Below are positions 1-5,793 of a stretch of DNA of 5,793 nt, one piece after another (the first letter of the stretch is position 1; each line of letters begins with the position of its first letter). Under the pieces are notes generated by a model. The model was given only the letters and a program-made list of their open reading frames with translations, ran no database searches and was not told the origin of the DNA. Location: contig JAAZFW010000112.1 in assembly GCA_012511525.1 (NCBI GenBank), positions 1 to 5,793 on the forward strand, given 5' to 3'. The position numbers and the translations under genes were made by a program. This stretch comes from Clostridiaceae bacterium. Its GTDB lineage: Bacteria > Bacillota > Clostridia > Saccharofermentanales > UBA5734.

Positions 1-78
1 CCTTTCGGCGACGAAGACCCCGACCTGGTGATCGCCAACGCCAAGCGCGTGCTCAACCTGGCCTGGGCCAGGCTGTAA
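1..78 (+). CDS. 3' end of an unidentified gene (partial, cut by left edge)
   Basis: Reading from base 1 in frame gives 25 residues ending ...NAKRVLNLAWARL followed by TAA at 76-78. The codon usage (GCC, CTG, GTG, AAC) matches the neighbouring genes, and the segment would form an amphipathic C-terminal helix, so it looks like a genuine gene end. The tail is too short to name a family. It ends 25 bases before the D-2-hydroxyacid dehydrogenase start with no visible terminator between, so the two are probably co-transcribed. The function is unknown. Confidence 0.6.
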   Translation, partial: PFGDEDPDLVIANAKRVLNLAWARL

Positions 79-103
79 CATAAAAGATACACAGGAGGAA
101 CCT

Positions 104-1063
104 ATGAAGATTGTTGTTTTAGACGGCTATACATTGAATCCCGGCGATCTAAGCTGGGATGGCTTGAAAGACCTGGGCGATGTGACCATCCACGATTACA
201 CCCCCGCCGACCAGATTGTGGCCCGCGCCCAGGACGCCGAGATCCTGTTCACCAACAAGACGCCCCTCACAGCCGCCACACTGGCACAGCTGGATAAGCT
301 CACGTACATCGGCGTTCTGGCGACCGGCTACAATGTCGTCGACGTCAAGGCAGCCGCCGCACGCGGTGTTGCCGTAACCAACATCCCCACCTATGGCACC
401 AGTTCAGTCGCCCAGATGGTTTTCGCCCTGCTGCTGGAGCTTTGCCACCATGTCCAGCTGCATAGCGATGCCGTGCGGGGCGGTGAATGGAGCGCCAGCC
501 GTGACTTTTGCTTCTGGAAAACCCCGTTGGTCGAACTGCAGGGCAAGACGATCGGGATCGTCGGCTTTGGCCGCATCGGGCGCCAGGTGGCTAAAATCGC
601 CGACGCGTTCGGCATGCGCGTCCTGGCCCAGGACAAGTTCCAGGGCCCGGCACCGGACCTGGCGGATTTCCGCTGGGCCGAACTGGACGAACTGCTGGCC
701 CAGTCGGATGTTGTCAGCCTGCATTGCCCGCTCTTCCCGGATACGGCCGGCCTGATCAACCAAGAGACACTGGCCCGGATGAAACCGTCGGCGTTCCTGA
801 TCAACACCTCGCGCGGCGGCCTGATCGTCGACCAGGATCTCAGCGACGCCCTGAACCGGAACCAGATCGCCGGAGCGGCTCTGGACGTGCTGTCTGTCGA
901 ACCGCCGCCGGCGGATAACCCGCTGCTCAAGGCAAAAAACATTCTGGTCACGCCCCATATATCCTGGGCGACGGCCGAAGCGCGCGCGCGCCTGATGGGA
1001 ATCGCGGTCGATAACCTCAAGGCATACCTTGCGGGCAAGCCAGTCAACGTGATCAAGGTCTGA
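104..1063 (+). CDS. NAD-dependent D-2-hydroxyacid dehydrogenase (glycerate dehydrogenase/hydroxypyruvate reductase-like)
   Basis: This 319-residue cytoplasmic enzyme would interconvert a 2-oxoacid and its D-2-hydroxyacid with NAD(H); hydroxypyruvate/D-glycerate or glyoxylate/glycolate are likely substrates. The N-terminal substrate domain (about 1-100) is followed by a Rossmann domain with G154-x-G156-xx-G159, and D177 ends the second strand, which favours NADH over NADPH. The family's catalytic triad is complete: R237 in NTSRGG, E266 in DVLSVEPP and H285 in TPHISW. The length is normal for a short member without the ACT domain of many SerA proteins. The ATG is supported by AGGAGGA at 93-99, five bases upstream. 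The gene follows the upstream partial gene by 25 bases and converges on the AraC-type gene. The family is certain; the substrate is inferred from the resemblance of the VLATGYNVVD and PHISWAT segments to glycerate dehydrogenases. Confidence 0.93.
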   Translation: MKIVVLDGYTLNPGDLSWDGLKDLGDVTIHDYTPADQIVARAQDAEILFTNKTPLTAATLAQLDKLTYIGVLATGYNVVDVKAAAARGVAVTNIPTYGTSSVAQMVFALLLELCHHVQLHSDAVRGGEWSASRDFCFWKTPLVELQGKTIGIVGFGRIGRQVAKIADAFGMRVLAQDKFQGPAPDLADFRWAELDELLAQSDVVSLHCPLFPDTAGLINQETLARMKPSAFLINTSRGGLIVDQDLSDALNRNQIAGAALDVLSVEPPPADNPLLKAKNILVTPHISWATAEARARLMGIAVDNLKAYLAGKPVNVIKV

Positions 1064-1071
1064 CAGGTGCA

Positions 1072-1100
1072 TTCCCGACCAGAAGCGGTCACTCGGGGAA
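1072..1100. other. Weak stem-loop at the convergent gene ends (possible terminator without a U tract)
   Basis: TTCCCGA (1072-1078) can pair with TCGGGGAA (1093-1100) with one bulged base, leaving a loop of 14 bases. It covers the stop codon of the AraC-type gene and lies just past the stop of the dehydrogenase gene, where a bidirectional terminator would be expected. There is no T run on either side, so it is not a standard intrinsic terminator, and a stem this short can arise by chance in GC-rich DNA. Confidence 0.25.
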
Positions 1101-1922
1101 ACGGCTCGGCGGCACCCCGAAGCGCGAGCGGAAAAGGCGGCTGAAGTAAAGCTGGTCGGCGTAGCCGACCGTCTGGGCAATCTGCTTGACGGACAGGTCC
1201 GTCCGTTGGAGCAGCTCCATAGCCATGTCCAGGCGCATCCGGATGATGTACGCCTGCGGCGAGAGGCCCATGCAGGCGCGAAACAGCGCCGCATAGCGGC
1301 TGACACTGAGGTGCTCGAGATCGGCCAGTTCGCGTACTGAGATCGACCGGCTGTACTGCTGGTGGATCAAGGCCAGGGAACGGCTGATCCGTTCAGGCGA
1401 CAGCTCATGTTTCGTGAGCTGCCGCCTGTTTATGCCGCGCCTGAGCTTGACAAGGATCTGGCCCGCAAGGGCCGCCGCGGCCGGTTCCAGGTACGCGTCC
1501 CGATACAAAAAATTGTCAAACAGGTGGTGAAAATCGTCGAGCACCGCCTGGCTGACGCCGGCGTCGTAGACGCGGCCAGTTTCCAGGCTGCAGGCCTCCA
1601 GCAGGGCCGCAACCCCTCTGCCGCTGATATGCATCCAGTAGTAGGCCATGTCCTGGTTGTCGCTCTTGACATACTTGGTTTCGGCGCCGGGCGCGAACAG
1701 GATCAGCTGGCCCGGGCGAATCACCTGCTGGAGCAGCGGCAGATCCAGTTCGCCCTCGATCATGTACATCAGGTAATAGTCCTGCCGTCCGCAGGGCCGC
1801 CAGGTGGTGAACGGGTGGTCGATCGCGATAACGCCCGTGCAATTGACGACCAGTTCACGGTCGGTGATGCGAATATCGCAGTCGTGCGCGTCCTGCAGCC
1901 GGTAAAAGGATTGGCTGTTCAT
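1089..1922 (-). CDS. AraC-family transcriptional regulator
   Basis: This 277-residue DNA-binding regulator has the usual AraC layout. An N-terminal cupin-like sensing domain occupies about residues 20-100 (YLMYMIEGELDL, then IRPGQLILFAPGAETKY and YYWMHISG), and a linker runs to about 175. The C-terminal domain carries two helix-turn-helix units, about 195-216 (ISVRELADLEHLSVSRY) and 245-266 (VKQIAQTVGYADQLYFSRLF), ending with the family signature GYADQLYFSRLFRSRFGVPP. Its size matches single-sensor AraC regulators of carbohydrate genes. I chose the ATG at 1922 because GGGAGG lies four bases upstream; a TTG at 1955 in the same frame would add 11 residues but lies inside the dyad at 1944-1967 and has no clear ribosome binding site. 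It is divergent from the isomerase/oxidoreductase operon, so it probably controls that operon in response to a sugar-like ligand, and may also control itself. Confidence 0.93.
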   Translation of the reverse strand: MNSQSFYRLQDAHDCDIRITDRELVVNCTGVIAIDHPFTTWRPCGRQDYYLMYMIEGELDLPLLQQVIRPGQLILFAPGAETKYVKSDNQDMAYYWMHISGRGVAALLEACSLETGRVYDAGVSQAVLDDFHHLFDNFLYRDAYLEPAAAALAGQILVKLRRGINRRQLTKHELSPERISRSLALIHQQYSRSISVRELADLEHLSVSRYAALFRACMGLSPQAYIIRMRLDMAMELLQRTDLSVKQIAQTVGYADQLYFSRLFRSRFGVPPSRFPE

Positions 1923-1926
1923 GAAG

Positions 1927-1932
1927 CCTCCC
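1927..1932 (-). promoter_or_regulatory. Ribosome binding site fixing the AraC-type start
   Basis: On the - strand GGGAGG is followed by CTTC and then ATG at 1922-1920. This strong site decides between the ATG and the upstream in-frame TTG at 1955, in favour of the ATG. Confidence 0.75.
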
Positions 1933-1943
1933 GCATCGTATTG

Positions 1944-1967
1944 CCGATCGTTCAATGAAGCGATCGG
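1944..1967. promoter_or_regulatory. 24-base dyad, candidate operator in the divergent control region
   Basis: CCGATCG (1944-1950) and CGATCGG (1961-1967) are perfect inverted copies separated by 10 bases, and the spacer itself holds TTCA-A-TGAA (1951-1959), so the dyad is nearly continuous. Because CGATCG is itself palindromic, the two copies also form a direct repeat with a 16-base period. It sits 22-45 bases upstream of the AraC-type ATG and 113-136 bases upstream of the isomerase ATG. Likely roles are an operator for autoregulation of the AraC-type gene or an upstream activator site for the divergent operon. The alternative is a hairpin in the regulator's mRNA leader. The repeat is seen directly; the role is inferred. 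Confidence 0.45.
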
Positions 1968-2014
1968 TCCATATGCTTAACGTGATCCTGCATAGCTATT
2001 AGTCGAACACAGTT

Positions 2015-2020
2015 TATCAT
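2015..2020 (+). promoter_or_regulatory. Candidate -10 element for the isomerase/oxidoreductase operon
   Basis: TATCAT matches five of six bases of the sigma-70 -10 consensus, in the AT-rich part of the divergent control region, and would start transcription about 50 bases before the isomerase ATG. No good -35 box lies 16-18 bases upstream; the sequence there is around ATAGCTAT (1992-1999), an 8-base palindrome. A good -10 with a poor -35 is what an activator-dependent promoter would show, and an AraC-type activator is encoded next door. This is a weak call from a single box. Confidence 0.3.
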
Positions 2021-2079
2021 GAAAAGAGATACAGGAACACGTTCTTTCTCCAGCTTGCACACATTCGGGAGGTATCGCC

Positions 2080-2910
2080 ATGAGAATCGCCATGAACGCC
2101 TGGTCCATACCAGCCCACATCCCCTTCGATGCGATGTTCGCCCAGATCGCCGCAGCCGGTTTCGCGGGTATCGAACTGAACCTCGACCGCACGGATTCGT
2201 CGGCCCACAGCCTGACCTCAGAAACAGACAGCCAGGCCATCCGCCAGATCCGTTCGCTCAGCGAACAATACCGGCTGCCGGTCTGCAGCGTCTCAACCTC
2301 GCTTTACGGCGCAAACCAGCTGGGTTCCGCCGATGGCGCAGAGCGGCGCCGCGGCCAGGATGTCATCAAACGCCAGCTCGAGTTGGCCCGCGCCCTGGAT
2401 GCCGGCGCCATCCTGGCCGTCCCCGGCGGGATCAGCGACCAGGTGATGCGCCTTGACGCCTACGCCTATGCCAAAGAGGCGATCCTGGAGATCAAGGGGG
2501 AAATCGAAGCGTCCGGCATCATGGTCGGCCTGGAGAATGTCTGGAACAGCTTTTTCCTCTCCCCTTCCGACCTCAGCGGCTTCATTGCCGACCTGGACAG
2601 CCCGGCAATCGGCGCTTATTTCGACGTCGGCAACGTCGCCGTCTTCTCACGCCCGGAAGATTGGATCGCCGCCCTCGCCGGCCGGATTGTCCGCATTCAT
2701 ATCAAAGATTTCAAGCGGGGCGCCAGCTGGTACAGCGGCCATTTCGTCAACCTCTACGAAGGCAGCATCAACTGGCTGAGCGTCATGGCCAGCCTGCGCC
2801 AGGCTGGGTATGACGGCTGGATGACGGCCGAGCTCGCGACGATGCCGCAGTATCCCGAGCTGCTCTACCAGATGACCGCGAGCGCCATGAAACACATGCT
2901 TGAGACATAA
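2080..2910 (+). CDS. TIM-barrel sugar isomerase/epimerase (AP endonuclease family 2/xylose isomerase-like)
   Basis: This is a 276-residue cytoplasmic metal-dependent enzyme of the fold shared by sugar isomerases, 3-epimerases such as UlaE and tagatose epimerase, inosose dehydratase and 3-keto-glycoside lyases. The four expected metal ligands are present: E152 in GLENVWN, D182 in YFDVGN, H207 in IHIKD and E251 in TAEL, at spacing close to that of UlaE-type epimerases. The N-terminus (AMNAWSIP, then AAAGFAGIELNL) is the usual first barrel strand and helix, and EGSINW (227-232) matches the conserved loop before the last strands. GGGAGG at 2067-2072, seven bases upstream, supports the ATG. It leads an operon with the Gfo/Idh oxidoreductase 30 bases downstream and is divergent from the AraC-type regulator. 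The fold and metal site are clear. The reaction (epimerase, isomerase, dehydratase or lyase) cannot be told from sequence alone. Confidence 0.9.
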   Translation: MRIAMNAWSIPAHIPFDAMFAQIAAAGFAGIELNLDRTDSSAHSLTSETDSQAIRQIRSLSEQYRLPVCSVSTSLYGANQLGSADGAERRRGQDVIKRQLELARALDAGAILAVPGGISDQVMRLDAYAYAKEAILEIKGEIEASGIMVGLENVWNSFFLSPSDLSGFIADLDSPAIGAYFDVGNVAVFSRPEDWIAALAGRIVRIHIKDFKRGASWYSGHFVNLYEGSINWLSVMASLRQAGYDGWMTAELATMPQYPELLYQMTASAMKHMLET

Positions 2911-2940
2911 GGCTAAACGATCGCACAGGAGGAAAAGAAC

Positions 2941-4005
2941 ATGAAAAAACTCGCCCTGATCGGCTGCGGCGGCATCGGCCGCTACCATTTGCAGCACTTC
3001 CTGCAGTTCAAGGATATCCAGCTTGCCGGTTTCTGTGACCTGATCCCCGAACGGGCCGAAAGCTTCGCCGCCGAGGCCGGCGGAGCCGCGTTCACAGACT
3101 ACCGCGAGATGTACGATGCCATCAGGCCGGATATGGTGTTTATCGGGATTCCGCCGACCGCCCACGGCGAGATTGAGCTGGAGACCATCCGGCGCCGTAT
3201 CCCCTTCTTTGTCGAAAAGCCGGTCGCGCTCGACCTTGGCCTGGCCAAAAAGATCCGCGACGCGGTCAGCGAGGCCGGCCTGATCACGGCTGTCGGCTTC
3301 CAATGCCGCTACAGCAACATAACGGATGTGACATCCGACTATGTCCGGCAGCACGAAATCGCCCTGATCCAGTGCGCCCGCATCGGCGGCGTCCCGGATG
3401 TTGCCTGGTGGCGCGACAAGAACCTGTCCGGCGGCCAGATCGTCGAGCAGACCATCCACCAGTTCGACCTGATCCGCGCCGTCTACGGCGAACCTGTCAG
3501 CGTCTGCACCATGGGCATGCGTGGCCTGGTCAAGGAAGTCCCGGACTACAACACCGACGATTTGTCCGTCAGCGTGATCCGCTTCGCCGGCGGCGCGCTC
3601 GGCAGCATCGCGACCGGCTGCTACGCGCAGGACAGCGCATCTTTCGACAGCAAGATCACCTTCGGCAGCCGCAAATCCAGGCTGGACCATTACCTGCTCC
3701 AAAAAGTCGACCAATACGGCGAACTGCCGGCCCAAAACGCGGACACATCATCCGAAGGCCTGATCTTCAAAGGTGACGGCACTTTGGTGCAGTCCGGCCG
3801 CGAACAGAGTCTGACCGTTAAGGACAGCGGCGGTGCCGGCCTGCGCTGCGACCGCACCTTCATCGACGCTGTTCTGAGCGGCGACGCCGGCAAGATCCGC
3901 TCTCCCTATGCAGATGCCGTCAAGTCGCTGGCCTTCACCCTCGCCTGCAACCAGTCGATGGCTACCGGACAGACGGTCGATATCCAGGCCCTGCTTGCCG
4001 ACTAG
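2941..4005 (+). CDS. Gfo/Idh/MocA family NAD(P)-dependent oxidoreductase
   Basis: This 354-residue cytoplasmic enzyme would oxidise a hydroxyl of a sugar, glycoside or cyclitol (or do the reverse) with NAD(P). The N-terminal Rossmann domain carries G8-x-G10-xx-G13, and FCD at 31-33 ends the second strand. The family signature E92-K93-P94 supplies the catalytic lysine. The C-terminal substrate domain has the segment GGQIVEQTIHQFDL (164-177); H173 corresponds to the catalytic histidine, and the Asp four residues before it in inositol dehydrogenase is here E169. WW at 156-157 may line the substrate pocket. AGGAGG at 2927-2932, eight bases upstream, fixes the ATG. It is translated from the same operon as the TIM-barrel isomerase, a pairing common in inositol, rare-sugar and 3-keto-sugar pathways. 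The family is certain; the substrate is unknown. Confidence 0.93.
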   Translation: MKKLALIGCGGIGRYHLQHFLQFKDIQLAGFCDLIPERAESFAAEAGGAAFTDYREMYDAIRPDMVFIGIPPTAHGEIELETIRRRIPFFVEKPVALDLGLAKKIRDAVSEAGLITAVGFQCRYSNITDVTSDYVRQHEIALIQCARIGGVPDVAWWRDKNLSGGQIVEQTIHQFDLIRAVYGEPVSVCTMGMRGLVKEVPDYNTDDLSVSVIRFAGGALGSIATGCYAQDSASFDSKITFGSRKSRLDHYLLQKVDQYGELPAQNADTSSEGLIFKGDGTLVQSGREQSLTVKDSGGAGLRCDRTFIDAVLSGDAGKIRSPYADAVKSLAFTLACNQSMATGQTVDIQALLAD

Positions 4006-4021
4006 ACGCCTTGCCCGGGCA

Positions 4022-4051
4022 TTGACGCGCCGTTTCCCTGCGTGTTATCGT
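4022..4051 (+). promoter_or_regulatory. Candidate sigma-70 promoter for the TSUP exporter
   Basis: TTGACG (4022-4027, five of six consensus bases) and TATCGT (4046-4051, four of six) are separated by 18 bases in the 77-base gap between the oxidoreductase and the exporter. Transcription would start near 4058, leaving a leader of about 25 bases before the ATG at 4083. No intrinsic terminator is visible upstream, so read-through from the isomerase operon is also possible. Confidence 0.4.
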
Positions 4052-4082
4052 GTGCAAAACAAGCAAGAAACGAGTGGGGAAC

Positions 4083-4850
4083 ATGACGCCTGTTGAGATG
4101 CTTCTGATCGTATGCCCTCTGATCTTCCTGGCGAGCTTTATCGACAGCATCGCAGGCGGCGGAGGGCTGATCAGCATTCCAGCCTATCTGCTGACCGGCA
4201 TCCCCACCCATATGGCCTTTGGCAGCAACAAGCTCTCCGCCAGCGCCGGCACGGCGTTCGCGACGCTGCGCTTTTACCGCCATGGCAAAATCCACCTGCG
4301 CGGCGCGCTGATATCGGCTGCCCTGGCCCTGGCCGGAGCTACCCTGGGGGCGCGATTGAACCTTCTGATCGACGCGTCCGTGCTCAAGAAGATCATGCTG
4401 GTCATCGTGCCGGCGGTGGCCGTGTTCGTCCTGGTCAACGGCCGCAACGGCAAAAGCCGCCCCCAGCGTCTGGAGGGGCGGCCGCTCGATCTGGTTTGCG
4501 CCCTGGCAGGTTTTTTGATTGGCATGTACGACGGCCTGGTCGGCCCGGGTACGGGCTCCTTCCTGATCGTCGCCTACACGGCGGCAGCCGGTTACGACCA
4601 TGTCACGGCCAGCGGCAACGCCAAGGTCGTCAACCTGGCTTCCAACCTGGCCAGCCTGGCCGTGTTCATCGCCTCCGGCCAGGTTCTCTACTGGCTGGCC
4701 CTGCCCGCCGCGGCCTGCGGCATCCTGGGCGGCTGGACCGGCAGCAAGCTGGCGATCCAAAAAGGCCGACGCGTCATTCAGGCCGTCCTGTTCCTGGTTA
4801 TGCTCGGGATCATCGTCAAGCTGGCCTTGGATGTCCTGCTGCCGGGCTGA
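4083..4850 (+). CDS. TSUP family membrane exporter (TauE/SafE type)
   Basis: This 255-residue integral membrane protein belongs to the family that moves small anions such as sulfite, sulfoacetate or other organic acids across the cytoplasmic membrane. It is largely hydrophobic, with about seven or eight membrane segments, and shows the family's internal duplication. The first half has D21-SIAGGGGLISIPAYLLTG followed by AFGSNKLSASAGT (45-57); the second half has D150-GLVGPGTGSFLIVAYTAAAG followed by ASGNAKVVNLASN (176-188). A short polar basic loop (120-134) joins the halves. The length is normal. I chose the ATG at 4083 because an in-frame GTG at 4050 lies within the candidate -10 box and would add a charged, non-membrane extension. 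The ribosome site is poor (GAGTGGGGA ends two bases before the ATG), so a GTG at 4074 or the ATG at 4098 remain possible. It converges on the zinc dehydrogenase with a 10-base gap. The cargo is unknown. Confidence 0.88.
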   Translation: MTPVEMLLIVCPLIFLASFIDSIAGGGGLISIPAYLLTGIPTHMAFGSNKLSASAGTAFATLRFYRHGKIHLRGALISAALALAGATLGARLNLLIDASVLKKIMLVIVPAVAVFVLVNGRNGKSRPQRLEGRPLDLVCALAGFLIGMYDGLVGPGTGSFLIVAYTAAAGYDHVTASGNAKVVNLASNLASLAVFIASGQVLYWLALPAAACGILGGWTGSKLAIQKGRRVIQAVLFLVMLGIIVKLALDVLLPG

Positions 4851-4860
4851 CCGAACCGTT

Positions 4861-5793
4861 TTAATCAAACACCAGCACCGACTTGACGATCTCAGCCTTG
4901 TTGGCGGCACTTTCGGCCATCGCCCGACCGATGTCGTCAAAACGGTAGGTGTTGGTGACAATCTTGCCGGGATCGATCAAGCCGTCCGCGACAGCCTGGA
5001 TCGCCACCGGATAGACATGGCGGTAGCGGAAGACGCTCTTCAAGGTCAATTCCTTGTCCAGGATCTGGCTGACCGGCAGTTTCAGCTCGCCGCCGGCGCT
5101 GTAGCCGACCAGCACGATGGTCGCCCCTTTCTTGACCAGCCGGATGGCCTGGCGTGTCGTCGTCTCTGTTCCGGCTGTCTCGAAAGCCAGGTCGAAGCCT
5201 CGCCCGCCGGTCAAATCCGATAAACGCGCTTCAACATCGCCGTCTGCGGCCTGAACGACATGGCGGGCGCCCAGATCGCGTGCTTTGGCCAGCCGGTTAG
5301 CCAGGATGTCGACGACCGTCACGTCCCGGACGCCGCTGGCGCGCAGGGCCAGGTAGGTCATCAGGCCGATGCAGCCGGCACCGAACACGACCGCGGACTG
5401 ACCCAGTGCCGCCTGACCCTGTCGGATCGCATGGAACCCGACGGCCAGCGGTTCGATCAGGGCACCGGCGACCGCATCGACAGATTCCGGAAGCTTAAAG
5501 CAAAGCGCGGCATCGTGCGCGACATATTCCTGGAAGACGCCGTCGACAGGCGGGGTGGCGAAAAAGATGACGTCCGGGCACAGGTTGTAGCGCCCGGTGC
5601 GGCAAAATTCGCAGGTGCCGCAGGTTTTTCCGGGCTCCAGCGCCACCCGGTCGCCCGCCTTAAGATGGCGGACCGCATCGCCTGCACGGACGACAACGCC
5701 GGAACACTCGTGGCCCAGCACAAAGGGCGGTTCGACGATAAAATCGCTGATCCGTCCATGTTCATAATAGTGAAGGTCGGAACCGCAAATCCC
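4861..5793 (-). CDS. Zinc-dependent medium-chain dehydrogenase, sorbitol/L-iditol 2-dehydrogenase-like (partial, cut by right edge)
   Basis: The frame stays open from the stop at 4861 to the right edge, giving 310 residues; about 35-40 N-terminal residues are missing relative to the usual 340-350. The fragment begins [13 protein letters not shown], typical of polyol dehydrogenases. Catalytic zinc ligands are C3, H28 and E29 (GHE). The structural zinc site is C57, C60, C63 and C71. The Rossmann domain has G137-A-G139-CI-G142, and D161 (VVDI) ends the second strand, so NAD is the likely cofactor. The GTG at 5721 is an internal codon, not the start, because the conserved motif with the first zinc ligand lies upstream of it. 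It would oxidise a polyol or a sugar alcohol-like substrate to a ketose. It is on the opposite strand from the other enzyme genes except the regulator, so it belongs to a separate transcript whose promoter is outside the window. The family is sure; L-threonine or other alcohols remain possible substrates. Confidence 0.92.
   Translation of the reverse strand, partial: GICGSDLHYYEHGRISDFIVEPPFVLGHECSGVVVRAGDAVRHLKAGDRVALEPGKTCGTCEFCRTGRYNLCPDVIFFATPPVDGVFQEYVAHDAALCFKLPESVDAVAGALIEPLAVGFHAIRQGQAALGQSAVVFGAGCIGLMTYLALRASGVRDVTVVDILANRLAKARDLGARHVVQAADGDVEARLSDLTGGRGFDLAFETAGTETTTRQAIRLVKKGATIVLVGYSAGGELKLPVSQILDKELTLKSVFRYRHVYPVAIQAVADGLIDPGKIVTNTYRFDDIGRAMAESAANKAEIVKSVLVFD

Noticed and set aside
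90..100. Eleven-base repeat CACAGGAGGAA shared with 2924-2934
   Set aside because: Both copies are the ribosome binding sites of their genes, so the match is explained by the Shine-Dalgarno consensus and a few chance bases.
1920..1955. TTG at 1955 as the start of the AraC-type gene
   Set aside because: The ATG at 1922 has a strong GGGAGG site at the right distance, while the TTG lies in the middle of the dyad without a convincing ribosome site.
1362..1958. Open frame on the + strand (198 codons) opposite the AraC-type gene
   Set aside because: It is entirely antisense to a well-supported regulator, with no recognisable motif and no ribosome binding site before the start.
2019..2456. Open frame on the + strand starting in the control region, possible leader peptide
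   Set aside because: It continues out of frame deep into the isomerase gene, has an Arg/Pro-rich composition typical of a shifted frame, and has no Shine-Dalgarno sequence.
2647..3735. Long open frame on the - strand (362 codons) opposite the isomerase and oxidoreductase genes
   Set aside because: It lies antisense to two genes with complete family motifs, has no recognisable domain, and is rich in Ala, Asp, Gly and Val, as expected from the complement of GC-rich coding DNA.
4012..4021. Perfect palindrome TGCCCGGGCA after the oxidoreductase stop, considered as a terminator or operator
   Set aside because: It has no loop and no T run, so it cannot form a terminator hairpin, and ten symmetrical bases are not unusual in GC-rich DNA.
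4002..4961. Long open frame on the - strand (319 codons) opposite the TSUP gene
   Set aside because: It is rich in Gln, Gly, Asp and Arg, the pattern produced by reading the complement of a membrane protein gene. No domain is visible, and it runs into the 3' end of the zinc dehydrogenase in another frame.

Overview
The window is a compact, GC-rich bacterial segment. Almost every base is coding, third codon positions are mostly G or C, and three of the genes have strong AGGAGG or GGGAGG-type ribosome binding sites. The genes look like sugar, polyol or sugar-acid catabolism. The strong Shine-Dalgarno sites and the protein flavour would suit a GC-rich Firmicute or another anaerobe, but I cannot assign a taxon from this sequence.

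Layout: (1) The last 25 codons of an unidentified + strand gene, followed 25 bases later by a complete NAD-dependent D-2-hydroxyacid dehydrogenase. (2) A convergent AraC-family regulator on the - strand; the two stop codons are 25 bases apart. (3) A divergent control region of about 157 bases (1923-2079) that holds a 24-base dyad. (4) A + strand pair, 30 bases apart, made of a TIM-barrel sugar isomerase/epimerase and a Gfo/Idh/MocA oxidoreductase. (5) A TSUP (TauE/SafE-type) membrane exporter 77 bases downstream, with a plausible promoter of its own. (6) A convergent zinc-dependent sorbitol/L-iditol-type dehydrogenase on the - strand, cut by the right edge of the window.

The natural reading is a regulated catabolic locus. 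The AraC-type protein probably senses a small molecule through its N-terminal cupin-like domain and controls the divergent isomerase-oxidoreductase operon. The Gfo/Idh enzyme and the isomerase/epimerase would oxidise and rearrange a sugar, glycoside or cyclitol. The polyol dehydrogenase and the D-2-hydroxyacid dehydrogenase would handle further redox steps, and the TSUP protein would export an anionic product. The substrate is not visible in the sequence. Two specific hypotheses deserve testing: a 3-keto-glycoside route, suggested by the TIM-barrel plus Gfo/Idh pair, and a sulfosugar or organosulfonate route, suggested by the TSUP exporter. I saw no tRNA, rRNA, CRISPR array, insertion sequence or other mobile element, and no clear break in base composition. 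I found no convincing evidence of a wholly new system here; the control region and the unidentified substrate are the most interesting points.
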